DNA of 64,000 nucleotides from Modestobacter sp. DSM 44400. Lineage in GTDB: Bacteria > Actinomycetota > Actinomycetes > Mycobacteriales > Geodermatophilaceae. The notes below the pieces were generated by a model. The model worked only from the letters and a program-made list of their open reading frames with translations. It did not search any database and was not told the DNA's origin. The stretch lies in assembly GCF_900107175.1 (NCBI RefSeq), contig NZ_FNOZ01000014.1:30871-94870 (forward strand). Direction: 5' to 3'. A program made the translations under genes and the position numbers. Below are positions 53,208 through 63,258 of the stretch, piece by piece; position 1 is the first letter of the stretch, and the number at the start of each line of letters is the position of its first letter.

Positions 53208-54029
53208 TCAGGCGGCGGTCGCGAGGCGCACTGGGGCAGCGTCGGTGGACCGGGCCGCGGTCTGGTGCACCAGACGGACGATCGTGCCCGGCCGGTCCGA
53301 GAGGGGGGAGTGCCCGCCGGCCAGCAGCGGCCGGAACCGTGAACCGGGAACCAGCGGGAGGTAGCGCATCGTCTGGCCGGACGCGACGAGGTCCGCCGCG
53401 CCCTGGACCAGCGTGACCGGGCAGTCGATCTGGTCCATGCCACGCGGCACGTCGAGCAGCAGGGCCCACAGCAGGGTGCGCCAGTAGTCGCGGGCGTCGG
53501 AGAACCCGTCCCGGGCGGCCAGAGCCTCGTCCGGGGTGGCCTGCCAGGGGCGGCCCTTCAGCGCGGTGAGCAGGGCCGTGCGTCCGAGCGCCGAGCGGGA
53601 CAGCGGCTTGATGAGCGGGCCGACCGACCGGAAGGCCACCCGGGCGACGGCCATGCCGGTCCCCTGGTAGGCCCGTTCGGGAAGGGCGTTCAGGCCGGAC
53701 GGCGCGATGGCCACCACAGACCGCGCCCGGCAACGGCGGGCGAGCTCGAGGGCGACCCGGGCGCCCAGGGAGTTGCCCAGGACGTGCACCCGGCCCAGGC
53801 CCTCGGCGTCCAGCGTGGCCTCGACCGCGTCGGTGATGGCGGCGACGGTGGGGCGCTGCTCGAGGTGTGCGGAGCGCCCGGACCCGGGGAGGTCGAGGGC
53901 CACGACCTCGAAGGCGGCGGACAGGGCCGGTAGTAGCGGGGCGAAGTCCCGACGGGAGCTCCCCATGCCGTGGAGGAGGAGAAGGGGCTCGCCGCGCCCC
54001 GAGCGGGTGACGGACAGGTTCAGGTGCAT
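53208..54029 (-). CDS. Alpha/beta hydrolase
   Basis: A 273-residue alpha/beta hydrolase-fold protein. The oxyanion region is LLLLHGMGSSRRDF, the nucleophile elbow GNSLGARVALELA (Ser near residue 94), and the acid and His are suggested by QGAADLVASG and GGHSPLSD. No substrate can be inferred. It is alone on this strand and diverges from glyS, with 141 bases between the two starts. Confidence 0.85.
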   Translation of the reverse strand: MHLNLSVTRSGRGEPLLLLHGMGSSRRDFAPLLPALSAAFEVVALDLPGSGRSAHLEQRPTVAAITDAVEATLDAEGLGRVHVLGNSLGARVALELARRCRARSVVAIAPSGLNALPERAYQGTGMAVARVAFRSVGPLIKPLSRSALGRTALLTALKGRPWQATPDEALAARDGFSDARDYWRTLLWALLLDVPRGMDQIDCPVTLVQGAADLVASGQTMRYLPLVPGSRFRPLLAGGHSPLSDRPGTIVRLVHQTAARSTDAAPVRLATAA

Positions 54030-54170
54030 CTGCGGGGGATACCCCCGGCCCCACCGCAGTGCGCGTGAGATGCCGCACGGCTGATGGCCCGACGCCCCGG
54101 GGGACCGCTCGCAGCCCCCGACTAACCTTCGAGGCTCACCCGCCGACCGCCAGCCGGATGGAGCCCGCAC

Positions 54171-55592
<1,422 letters not shown>

Positions 55593-55597
55593 AGAAG

Positions 55598-55652
55598 GAC
55601 CCCGCTGCCCCCCACCGCTCGCACGCTCGCGGCGGGCCCCTGCAGCGGGGCC
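55598..55652 (+). terminator. GAAGGACCCC-type terminator, copy 2
   Basis: Directly after the glyS stop, AGAAGGACCCCGCTGC is followed by a G/C-rich interval. CCCCGCTGC (55600-55608) pairs with GCAGCGGGG (55642-55650). The flanking words TGAAGAAGGACCCCG and GGGGCCGT are shared with the copy at 49645-49697, while the stem bases differ in a compensating way. Confidence 0.75.
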
Positions 55653-55680
55653 GTTTGCGGGAGCACTCGGGCGGGCCACC

Positions 55681-55686
55681 TACCCT
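55681..55686 (+). promoter_or_regulatory. Leaderless -10 box of dusB
   Basis: TACCCT seven bases before the GTG at 55694, supporting that start. Confidence 0.5.
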
Positions 55687-55693
55687 GGAGCCC

Positions 55694-56875
55694 GTGACGA
55701 CCCTGGCGCCCCCGAGGGCAGAAATGGCCATTTCTGCCCGGCCCGTGCCGGCGCCGCTGCAGCTGGGCCGGCTCACCGTCAACCCGGCCGTCGTCCTCGC
55801 GCCGATGGCCGGCATCACCAACCCCGCCTTCCGCACGCTGTGCCGGGAGTTCGGGGCCGGGCTGTACGTCTGCGAGATGATCACCACCCGGGCCCTGGTG
55901 GAGCGCAACGAGAAGACGCTGCAGATGGTCCGCGCGACGACCGACGAGGCCGACGCGTTCTCCGTCCAGCTGTACGGCGTCGACCCGGCGACCGTCGGTC
56001 GCGCGGTGGGGATGCTGGTCGACGAGCTGGTGGCCGGCGTCCGCCCGGCGCACATCGACCTGAACTTCGGCTGCCCGGTGCCGAAGGTGACCCGCAAGGG
56101 CGGAGGAGCGGCGCTGCCGTGGCGCAGGCGGCTGTTCGCCGACATCGTCGCGGCCGCCGTGGGCGCCGCCGGCGGCGTGCCGGTCACCGTGAAGACGCGG
56201 ATCGGCATCGATCCTGAACACGTCACCTACCTGGAGGCCGGTCGGATCGCCGAGGACCAGGGCGCCGCCGCGATCACCCTGCACGGCCGCACCGCCGATC
56301 AGCTCTACAGCGGCACCGCCGACTGGACGCTCATCGCCCGGCTGGTCGAGACCGTCGGCATCCCCGTGCTGGGCAACGGCGACCTGTGGGAGGCCGACGA
56401 CGCGCTGCGCATGGTCGCCGAGACCGGCTGCGCCGGCGTCGTCGTCGGGCGGGGCTGCCTGGGCCGGCCGTGGCTGTTCGCCGACCTGGCCGCTGCCTTC
56501 GCCGGCAGCCCGCGACGGACCATGCCGACGATGCGGGAGGTCGCCGCGGTCATGCACCGGCACGCCGGCCTGCTCTCGGCCGACCAGGGCGAGCTGCACG
56601 GCTGCACCGACTTCCGCAAGCACGTCACCTGGTACCTCAAGGGCTTCTCGGTGGGCTCCGACGTCCGCCGCGCGCTGGCCATGGTCAGCGGCCTGGACGA
56701 GCTCGCCGACCTGCTGGACCGCATCCCCGACCAGCCCTATCCGCAGTCGGTGCTGGGCGCCCCCCGCGGCCGCACGACCCCGCCGCGGCCGGTGGCCCTG
56801 CCCGAGGGCTGGCTGGCCGACCGGGACGACCCCCGGCCGCCCGCGGGCGCTGAACTCCTGGTCGGTGGCGGATGA
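55694..56875 (+). CDS. dusB: tRNA-dihydrouridine synthase
   Basis: A 393-residue FMN-dependent enzyme that reduces uridines in tRNA D loops. The FMN-binding VLAPMAGITNPAFR starts near residue 37, the catalytic Cys is in LNFGCPVPKVTRKGG, and the phosphate-binding loop is GNGDLWEADDAL. The C-terminal helical tRNA-binding domain is present. The first 30 or so residues are not conserved and contain a 24-bp DNA palindrome, so the true start could be later (ATG 55724). It overlaps the next gene by four bases. Confidence 0.93.
   Translation: MTTLAPPRAEMAISARPVPAPLQLGRLTVNPAVVLAPMAGITNPAFRTLCREFGAGLYVCEMITTRALVERNEKTLQMVRATTDEADAFSVQLYGVDPATVGRAVGMLVDELVAGVRPAHIDLNFGCPVPKVTRKGGGAALPWRRRLFADIVAAAVGAAGGVPVTVKTRIGIDPEHVTYLEAGRIAEDQGAAAITLHGRTADQLYSGTADWTLIARLVETVGIPVLGNGDLWEADDALRMVAETGCAGVVVGRGCLGRPWLFADLAAAFAGSPRRTMPTMREVAAVMHRHAGLLSADQGELHGCTDFRKHVTWYLKGFSVGSDVRRALAMVSGLDELADLLDRIPDQPYPQSVLGAPRGRTTPPRPVALPEGWLADRDDPRPPAGAELLVGGG
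55716..55739. repeat. Perfect 24-bp palindrome inside the 5' end of dusB
   Basis: The left half GGGCAGAAATGG (55716-55727) is followed directly by its exact reverse complement CCATTTCTGCCC (55728-55739). The A/T-rich core stands out in this high-GC DNA. It begins 22 bases after the GTG and contains a possible alternative ATG. Confidence 0.85.
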
Positions 56876-57318
56876 GCAGCGGCGACTACCTCTACGACGA
56901 CGACCCGGCGCCGCTGCACACCGGCACGCCGCGCAACCGCAACGGGCTGCTGCTGGCGATCGGCGGCGGCACCGTGCTGGTCGCCGTCCTGGTGGCCGTG
57001 CTGTTGCCGGTGCTCACCGGCTCGGCGCAGGAGCAGGCCGAGGAGGTCGCCGGGGTCTTCGCCGCGGCGCTGTCGCAGGGCGACACCGAGACCGCCTACC
57101 AGCTCCTCTGCGACGACGAGCGGGCCAGGCTGCAGCCCGGCGACCTGGCCGCGGCGTACCTGCACGACGGCACCCCGGAGGTCACCGGCTCGCGCGAGGG
57201 CACCGGTGCGCAGCCCACTCGGCTGGTCGACGTCCGGTGGGGCGAGGGCGCCGACGCGACGTCCACCGAGCTGACCGTGGTCCCCGAGGGCGGCACGAAG
57301 GTCTGCGGCACCCGCTGA
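56872..57318 (+). CDS. Membrane-anchored protein of unknown function
   Basis: A 148-residue protein with an acidic cytoplasmic N-terminus (DYLYDDDPAP), one transmembrane helix (LLLAIGGGTVLVAVLVAVLLPVL, about residues 27-49) and an extracellular domain with two cysteines (LLCDDE and VCGTR). The domain resembles DUF4878-type NTF2-like folds (AEEVAGVFAAALSQGDTETAYQLL). It is co-transcribed with dusB through a four-base overlap. Function unknown. Confidence 0.7.
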   Translation: MSSGDYLYDDDPAPLHTGTPRNRNGLLLAIGGGTVLVAVLVAVLLPVLTGSAQEQAEEVAGVFAAALSQGDTETAYQLLCDDERARLQPGDLAAAYLHDGTPEVTGSREGTGAQPTRLVDVRWGEGADATSTELTVVPEGGTKVCGTR

Positions 57319-57407
57319 CCGTGCTGCCGCCGGCGGCTGAGCGGGCGCGCCGCCTCGGGGTCCACAGGCGTCCCACCCGTCCACCGGTCACGTGGTACCC
57401 ATGACCT

Positions 57408-58037
57408 GTGGCGGGATGGGCGGGGCGGCTGGTGACCCGGGTGGTCGGCGCGGCGGTGACCGCGCTGGTGCTGCTGGTCGGCTCCACTGCACTGGCGATC
57501 TGGTGGACGGCGCGGCAGGACGCGCGCCCGGCCTCCGACGCGATCGTGGTGCTGGGCTCGGCGCAGTACAACGGCGTCCCGTCCTCGATTTTCGAGGCAC
57601 GGCTGGAGCACGCCCTGGACCTGTACTCCGACGGCGTCGCCCCGGTCGTGGTCACCGTCGGCGGCAAGAAGTCCGGTGACGCGTTCACCGAGGCCGAGGC
57701 CGGGCGCGACTACCTCGCCGCGGCGGGGATCCCAGCCGACGGGCTGCTGGCCGTGCCCGAGGGCGTCGACACGCTGGAGAGCATGCGGGCGGTCGCCTCC
57801 GTGTTCGCCGACCGTGGGTGGAGCAGCGCCGTCCTGGTGACCGACCCCTGGCACGCGATGCGCGCCGAGCGGATGGCCGAGGACGCCGGGATCGACGCCA
57901 CCAGCTCGCCGACCCGACAGGGGCCGGCGGTGCAGACCCGCGCCACACAGTTCCGGTACATCCTCCGGGAGACCGCGGCGTACCTGCTCTACCGGGCCAC
58001 CGGAGAGAGCGTCGCGGGCGCACCGGGGATCGGCTGA
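57408..58037 (+). CDS. YdcF/SanA-family membrane protein
   Basis: A 209-residue DUF218 protein. One N-terminal transmembrane segment (VVGAAVTALVLLVGSTALAI) anchors a Rossmann-like domain with DAIVVLGSAQYNGVPSSIF, VTVGGKKSGDAFTEAEAGRD and VTDPWHAMRAERMAEDAG. Relatives (ElyC, SanA, YdcF) affect envelope biogenesis and vancomycin sensitivity. The GTG has a TACCCA sequence just upstream. dnaG follows after ten bases. Confidence 0.85.
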   Translation: MAGWAGRLVTRVVGAAVTALVLLVGSTALAIWWTARQDARPASDAIVVLGSAQYNGVPSSIFEARLEHALDLYSDGVAPVVVTVGGKKSGDAFTEAEAGRDYLAAAGIPADGLLAVPEGVDTLESMRAVASVFADRGWSSAVLVTDPWHAMRAERMAEDAGIDATSSPTRQGPAVQTRATQFRYILRETAAYLLYRATGESVAGAPGIG

Positions 58038-58047
58038 GGGGGGTCTG

Positions 58048-59937
58048 ATGGCACCGCGGGGACGCATCCGGGCCGCGGACATCGCACTGGTCCGTGAGCG
58101 GTCGAAGATCGACGACATCGTCGGGGAACACCTGCAGCTCAAGCGTGCCGGTGGGGGCAGCCTCAAGGGGCTGTGCCCATTCCACGACGAGAAGTCGCCG
58201 TCGTTCCAGGTCACCCCCTCGCGCGGGCTCTATCACTGTTTCGGTTGTGGGGAAGGCGGCGACGTCATCTCCTTCATCCAGAAGATCGACCACCTCGCCT
58301 TCTCCGAGGCGGTCGAGCTGCTGGCCGGGCGGGCCGGCGTCCAGCTGCAGTACGAGGACGACGGCGGCCGGCCCACCGGCGGTCCGGACCGGGCTGCGGT
58401 CGGCCAGCGCGCCCGGCTGGTGGCGGCCAACACCGCGGCGGCGGAGTTCTACGCCGCGCAGCTGATGACCCCTGACGCCGCGCCGGCCCGGCAGTTCCTC
58501 GCCGAGCGGGGCTTCGACAAGCAGGTCGCCCTGGACTTCGACTGCGGCTACGCGCCCGGTGGCTGGGACGCGCTGACCAAGCACCTGCTCGTCAAGGGCT
58601 TCACCCAGGGCGAGCTGGTCACCGGCGGCCTGGCCAAGGAGTCCTCCCGCGGCAGCCTCATCGACCGCTTCCACCGCCGGCTGCTCTGGCCGATCCGGGA
58701 CATCACCGGCGACGTCATCGGCTTCGGCGCCCGCAAGCTGATGGACGACGACCCGGGGCCCAAGTACCTGAACACCCCCGAGACGCCGCTGTACAAGAAG
58801 AGCACCGTCCTCTACGGCGTGGACCGGGCCAAGCGGGACATCTCCCGGCGGCACCAGGCCGTCGTCGTCGAGGGCTACACCGACGTGATGGCCTGCCACA
58901 TCGCCGGCGTCACCACCGCCGTGGCCTCCTGCGGCACCGCGTTCGGCGCCGAGCACATCAACGTGCTGCGCCGGCTGCTGATGGACCAGGACGAGTTCCG
59001 CGGGGAGGTCGTCTACACCTTCGACGGGGACGCCGCGGGTCAGGCGGCGGCGATGAAGACCTTCGCCGAGGACCAGCGTTTCGTCGCGCAGACGTTCGTG
59101 GCCGTCGAGCCCGACGGCCGCGACCCCTGCGAGCTGCGCCAGGCGCGGGGGGACGCCGCCGTCCGCGATCTCGTCGCGCGGCGCACCCCGCTGATCGAGT
59201 TCGTGCTGAAGACGACGCTGGCCGGCTACGACCTGGACACCGTCGAGGGCCGTGTCGCTGCGCTGGACAAGACCGCTCCGCTGCTCGCGCAGGTCAAGGA
59301 CCACGCGCTGCGACCGGCCTACGCCCGGCGGCTGGCCGGGATGCTCGGCCTGCCCGACGAGTCGGAGGTCATCGAGCGGGTCCGCCGGCTCAGCGGGGAG
59401 AACGGGAGCGGTGAGCGGCCGCGGGCCCGGCCGCGTGCGGCCCAGCGGACTCCGGACGACGCCGCGGTCGAGGTGGAGCGAGAGGCGGTGAAGGCGGCGC
59501 TGCAGTGCCCGGAGATCGCCGGACCGTCGTTCGACGCGGTCGACCCCGGCGCCTACACCCAGCCCGACTACGCCGCGGTGGCCGCGGCGATCGCCGGAGC
59601 CGGGGGCGCGGCATCGGCGACGTCCAGTGGGCCGGCGTGGCTGGACGAGGTGTCCGCGCACTGCTCCCTCGACTCGGCCCGGGCAATGCTGACCGCGCTG
59701 GCCGTCGAGCCGCTGCATTCGGTGGGGGAGAACGACGCCGGCTACGTGAACGCGCTGATGGCCCGGCTGCACGAGATGGCCACGGTCCGCGAGATCGCCG
59801 CGCTCAAGGGCAAGCTGCAGCGGACCAACCCGGTCGAGGCGCAGGACGAGTACATGAAGGCGTTCAAGAAGCTGATGGACCTCGAGCAGTTGGCGATCTC
59901 GCTGCGCAAGCGGGCTGCCGGCGGGCTCACCCCGTGA
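58048..59937 (+). CDS. dnaG: DNA primase
   Basis: A 629-residue primase that makes RNA primers for replication. The N-terminal CHC2 zinc finger uses Cys43, His46, Cys64 and Cys67. The TOPRIM core contains VVVEGYTDVMACHIAG and TFDGDAAGQAA. The C-terminal DnaB-binding helical domain ends the protein. The ATG follows GAGGGGG. The gene downstream starts inside its stop codon. Confidence 0.96.
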   Translation: MAPRGRIRAADIALVRERSKIDDIVGEHLQLKRAGGGSLKGLCPFHDEKSPSFQVTPSRGLYHCFGCGEGGDVISFIQKIDHLAFSEAVELLAGRAGVQLQYEDDGGRPTGGPDRAAVGQRARLVAANTAAAEFYAAQLMTPDAAPARQFLAERGFDKQVALDFDCGYAPGGWDALTKHLLVKGFTQGELVTGGLAKESSRGSLIDRFHRRLLWPIRDITGDVIGFGARKLMDDDPGPKYLNTPETPLYKKSTVLYGVDRAKRDISRRHQAVVVEGYTDVMACHIAGVTTAVASCGTAFGAEHINVLRRLLMDQDEFRGEVVYTFDGDAAGQAAAMKTFAEDQRFVAQTFVAVEPDGRDPCELRQARGDAAVRDLVARRTPLIEFVLKTTLAGYDLDTVEGRVAALDKTAPLLAQVKDHALRPAYARRLAGMLGLPDESEVIERVRRLSGENGSGERPRARPRAAQRTPDDAAVEVEREAVKAALQCPEIAGPSFDAVDPGAYTQPDYAAVAAAIAGAGGAASATSSGPAWLDEVSAHCSLDSARAMLTALAVEPLHSVGENDAGYVNALMARLHEMATVREIAALKGKLQRTNPVEAQDEYMKAFKKLMDLEQLAISLRKRAAGGLTP

Positions 59938-60500
59938 GCCTCGCCGAATGGCTGCGGACCCGGTTCGCCAGGGCGCCCGAGCAGGTGCGGGCCGCGGTCG
60001 CCGCCGCTGGGGCCGACGAGCGAGTGCTGGCCTGGGGAGAGCTGGTCGCGGGTGGCTGGCTGGTGGCCACCTCGCGCGGGCTCCGGGTCGTGCCCGCGGA
60101 CCCGGCTCCCGCGGCGGGCGACGTCCTGCCGTGGCATGAGGTGGCTAGCGCCACCTGGGCGGCGGCCGGTGCGGGCGGGACGTTCACCGTGACGCCGCTG
60201 GCCGAGGTGGAGCCCGGGGTGCAGCGCCGGTTGCCCGCCCAGCGCCACGTGCTCCGCGAGGCGGGGGAGCTCCCCGCTGCGCTGCGCAACCGGGTCGACC
60301 GGACGGTGGTCACCAGCCAGCGGCACCGGCTCCCGGGCGGGGGAGGGGTGCTGCTGGTCGCCCGGCGGGTGCCGGGACTGGACACGCGGGAGTGGTCGGT
60401 GGTGTTCGACGACGACGCCGACCGCGACGACCCGGACGCCCGCGCCGTGGCCCGGGAGCGGCTGGCCGCCGCGGTGGCCGCGGACGACCCCAGCCGCTGA
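59934..60500 (+). CDS. Conserved protein of unknown function downstream of dnaG
   Basis: A 188-residue soluble protein, mostly beta-strand. Visible segments are ERVLAWGELVAGGWLVATSR, LPWHEVASATWAAAG and TREWSVVFDDDADRDD. The pattern resembles PH-like proteins often found next to dnaG in actinobacteria. Its GTG overlaps the dnaG stop by four bases, so it is expressed with primase. Function not known. Confidence 0.7.
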   Translation: MSLAEWLRTRFARAPEQVRAAVAAAGADERVLAWGELVAGGWLVATSRGLRVVPADPAPAAGDVLPWHEVASATWAAAGAGGTFTVTPLAEVEPGVQRRLPAQRHVLREAGELPAALRNRVDRTVVTSQRHRLPGGGGVLLVARRVPGLDTREWSVVFDDDADRDDPDARAVARERLAAAVAADDPSR

Positions 60501-60544
60501 CGCCCCGCCGGGCCGCGCGAGGTCAGCGTGGGGTCCGCCCGGCG

Positions 60545-60757
60545 TCAGCGCGGCCCGGGCTCCTGACCGAGGCGGCTCTTGGCCGAGTCGACCGCTGCGT
60601 CGGCGCGGGCCTGCACCATGCCGGCGGCGCTCTGCAGGCGCGGGTCGTCCTTGGCGTGGTTGTAGGCGCGGCGGATCTGGTCGTAGCGCTCCCGCCCGGC
60701 GCGGGCGCCGAGGACGTAGCCGGCACCGAAGCCGGCGAGGAAGGACAGCTTGGCCAC
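60545..60757 (-). CDS. YtxH-like small membrane-associated protein
   Basis: A 70-residue protein with a short hydrophobic Gly/Ala N-terminus (LSFLAGFGAGYVLGARAG) followed by a charged helical tail (RERYDQIRRAYNHAKDD). YtxH-like proteins are envelope or stress associated and poorly understood. The GTG at 60757 follows GGAGG at good spacing, which decides the start over the longer frame. Confidence 0.75.
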   Translation of the reverse strand: MAKLSFLAGFGAGYVLGARAGRERYDQIRRAYNHAKDDPRLQSAAGMVQARADAAVDSAKSRLGQEPGPR

Positions 60758-60890
60758 GGGGGACCTCCAGGATGGGGACGGGACGATCACGCTACCGGCG
60801 TGACGAACCGGCGACCCGCCGAGAGCCCCCAACCGCATCCCGCGCCCGGGTGCGGTAACCTCGACGGGCACCTGCGGGTCAGCCCGCCGG

Positions 60891-60963
60891 TCCCTCGTAG
60901 CTCAATTGGCAGAGCATGCGACTGTTAATCGCAGGGTTATAGGTTCAAGTCCTATCGAGGGAG
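60891..60963 (+). tRNA. tRNA-Asn (GTT)
   Basis: Acceptor TCCCTCG (60891-60897) pairs with CGAGGGA (60956-60962), discriminator G, and CCA is not encoded. The anticodon stem TGCGA/TCGCA encloses CTGTTAA with anticodon GTT at 60924-60926. The T arm is ATAGG-TTCAAGT-CCTAT. A decayed integrase gene starts 75 bases downstream, so this tRNA was probably an attachment site. Confidence 0.96.
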
Positions 60964-61038
60964 CTCTGACCAGGGCGGCTGGCTCTGGGGTCCCGCACCC
61001 ATCATTCGCTCATCAGATGCCGATGAGGACGGTGCCGC

Positions 61039-61560
61039 ATGGGACGACCTCCGCTGCCGGTGGGCACCTTCGGGCGGATCGGGTTCCTCACCTCGCCCAG
61101 CGGTGAGATCCAGGCCCGCGCCCGGTTTTGGACTTTGACGGCCGCCCCCGCCTGGTCTCCAAGACCGGCGCCACCCGCGCCGCCGAGCGGGCGCTCAAAG
61201 CCGAGCTGACCGTCCGCCGCGGACCCGGCGGAGCGGGAGTGCTCACCGCGAGCTCCCGGATGTCCGCGGTGGTCGACGCCTTGTCGGCCGCCGACCACGG
61301 CTGGTCGAACGACACCGAGCGCACCTACCGCTCGACCGTGCGAACCCAGGTCTCCCAGCCTTCGGTCGGTTGTGCCTGCGTGAGGTGACGCCCGGCGCCG
61401 TCAGCCGGGCGCTGGCCACGATTGCCACGAAGAGCGGCCCGGGTGCGGCGAAGACGGCCCGCGCCTGCCTCTCGGAGATGTTCGCGCTCGCCATCGCCGA
61501 CGGCGCCGTGACGGCCAACCCGGTCCGGGACGCCAGTGCCCGGCTGAACACCAGCGTCAC
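61039..61560 (+). pseudogene. Tyrosine integrase remnant with two frameshifts
   Basis: Three frames in succession read as one phage-type integrase. MGRPPLPVGTFGRIGF comes first, then DFDGRPRLVSKTGATRAAE with SSRMSAVVDALSAADHGWS and TERTYRSTVR, then LREVTPGAVSRALATIATKS to NPVRDASARL. Breaks lie near 61130 and 61350. Only the N-terminal and core-binding domains remain; the catalytic domain with R-H-R-Y residues is absent. Its place right after tRNA-Asn shows that an integrative element once entered here and was mostly lost. Confidence 0.8.
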
Positions 61561-61652
61561 CGACGGCCTCGCATCGTGTCAATCATTCGGTTGCCTTTCG
61601 TCAGGCGACGGCATACCTTCGTCAACCAAGCAGTTGAGGTTCGGGGGCCAAG

Positions 61653-62015
61653 ATGAGCGACCCGCTGTCGCAGGTGTTCGCGGCCCTGGCCGATCCGACC
61701 AGGCGCGACCTGGTGGCGCGGCTGACCGACGGCGACGCCGCCGTGGGGCAGTTGGCGGCGCCGTATCGGGTGAGCGTGCAGGCCATCTCCAAGCATCTGA
61801 AGGTGCTCGAGCAGGCCGGCCTGGTCAGCCGCTGCGCGGAGGGGCACCGCAGCCCGGTGCACCTGGAGGCGGAGGTCTTCGACCTGATGACGAAGTGGAT
61901 CGAGCGCTACCGGCAGCGGGCCGAGGCCCGGTACCGGCGGCTGGACGCCGTGCTGGCGGAGATGGACGACGACGAGGAGGCCGGGCACCGCCCGACGCGC
62001 GAGGAGACGGCATGA
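61653..62015 (+). CDS. ArsR-family transcriptional regulator
   Basis: A 120-residue winged-helix regulator. It starts MSDPLSQVFAALADPTRRD, and the recognition helix lies in YRVSVQAISKHLKVLEQAGL. No metal-binding cysteine motif is visible. This subgroup is usually encoded with an SRPBCC (AHSA1) protein, the next gene, which overlaps its stop by four bases. It likely represses its own operon. Confidence 0.9.
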   Translation: MSDPLSQVFAALADPTRRDLVARLTDGDAAVGQLAAPYRVSVQAISKHLKVLEQAGLVSRCAEGHRSPVHLEAEVFDLMTKWIERYRQRAEARYRRLDAVLAEMDDDEEAGHRPTREETA

Positions 62016-62524
62016 ACGACACGATGACGACCGCGACGATCGAAGCAGATCCGAAGGTCCCGATCATCCGCGTCACCCGTGACTTCGCGGCCACCCCGGC
62101 CCAGCTGTTCCGGGCGCACACCGACCCGGAGCTGTTCGTTCGGTGGGTCGGCCCGGACGGGATGACGACCACCCTGGACCGCTGGGACGCCAGCACCGGC
62201 GGCAGCTGGCGCTACCTCGCCGCCCGGAACGGCATGGAGTTCGGCTTCCACGGCTGCTTCCACGAGGTCCGGCCGGACCGGATCGTGCAGACCTTCACCT
62301 GGGAGGGCGACCCGGACGGAGTCGCGCTGGAGACGCTTCTCTTCGAGGACCTCGGCGACGGCCGCACCCGGCTGCGCGCACAGTCGCTGTGCGACAGCTT
62401 CGAGGGCCGGGACGCCTGGCTGCGCAGCGGGATGGAGGTCGGCGTGGACCAGGGCTACGCCAAGCTGGACGCCCTGCTCGCCGCCGGTCGGATCGCCGGG
62501 ACCGTCGAAGGAGCCGAGGCATGA
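62012..62524 (+). CDS. SRPBCC/AHSA1-family protein
   Basis: A 170-residue START-like protein. IIRVTRDFAATPAQLFRAHT begins the fold, followed by ELFVRWVGPDGMTTTLDRWD and YAKLDALLAAGR at the end. Members bind hydrophobic ligands and are often paired with ArsR regulators. It is coupled to both neighbours by four-base overlaps. Confidence 0.9.
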   Translation: MNDTMTTATIEADPKVPIIRVTRDFAATPAQLFRAHTDPELFVRWVGPDGMTTTLDRWDASTGGSWRYLAARNGMEFGFHGCFHEVRPDRIVQTFTWEGDPDGVALETLLFEDLGDGRTRLRAQSLCDSFEGRDAWLRSGMEVGVDQGYAKLDALLAAGRIAGTVEGAEA

Positions 62525-63090
62525 CCCTCCCCGTAGGCCCGGCCGGGCGTCATCGCGCGGTGACCGTCGGGTTCACCGCCCGGGTGCGGGGAGCGTCCGA
62601 CTGGGACGCGCCGGCCCCGGTGGCCGGATGGCGCGCCCGGGACGTGGTCGGTCACCTGGTCGAGTGGTTCCCGGACTTCCTGAAGAGCGCGACCGGCCTG
62701 GTGCTCGACCGCGGCCCGTCGCCGGAGGAGGACCCGGTCGCCGCCTGGCAGGTGCACGCCGACGCGGTGCAGCGGCTGCTCGACGGGCCGGAGGCGGCCA
62801 CCCCCTTCCGGCACCCGATGGTGGGGGAGATGCCGCTGCCGGTCGCGGTCGACCGGTTCTACACCTCCGACGTGTTCATGCACACGTGGGACCTGGCCCG
62901 CGCCACCGCCCAGGACGAGCGGCTCGACCCGCAGACCTGCGCCGACCTGCTCGCAGGGATGGAGCCGATCGAGGAACTGATGCGGTCCTCGGGGCAGTTC
63001 GGCCCCCAGGTGCCGGTCCCGGACGACGCCGACGTGCAGACCCGCCTGCTCGGCTTCATCGGTCGCGACCCGCTGCGCGGCAGGGAATGA
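62521..63090 (+). CDS. TIGR03086-type, maleylpyruvate isomerase-fold protein
   Basis: A 189-residue helical protein of the DinB/mycothiol-dependent maleylpyruvate isomerase superfamily. The motif WRARDVVGHLVEWFPDF near residue 36 and YTSDVFMHTWDLARAT near 115 carry the metal-binding His positions. It is the third gene of the ArsR operon. The enzymatic role is unknown, though mycothiol-linked chemistry is plausible. Confidence 0.8.
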   Translation: MTLPVGPAGRHRAVTVGFTARVRGASDWDAPAPVAGWRARDVVGHLVEWFPDFLKSATGLVLDRGPSPEEDPVAAWQVHADAVQRLLDGPEAATPFRHPMVGEMPLPVAVDRFYTSDVFMHTWDLARATAQDERLDPQTCADLLAGMEPIEELMRSSGQFGPQVPVPDDADVQTRLLGFIGRDPLRGRE

Positions 63091-63258
63091 CGTTCACCGT
63101 GTGACGAAAGGCGGGGCACAAAAAGGCCACAGCACCGACACGGTTGGGGTGTGCCGGCGCTGTTCCCGGATAGGGCCGTCCGTCCTGGAACGTGCACGGA
63201 GGACGGACCAGCTCGGGATGCGGGTGTCGTCTCGACCAACAGGTGAGCCCGAGTTGGC

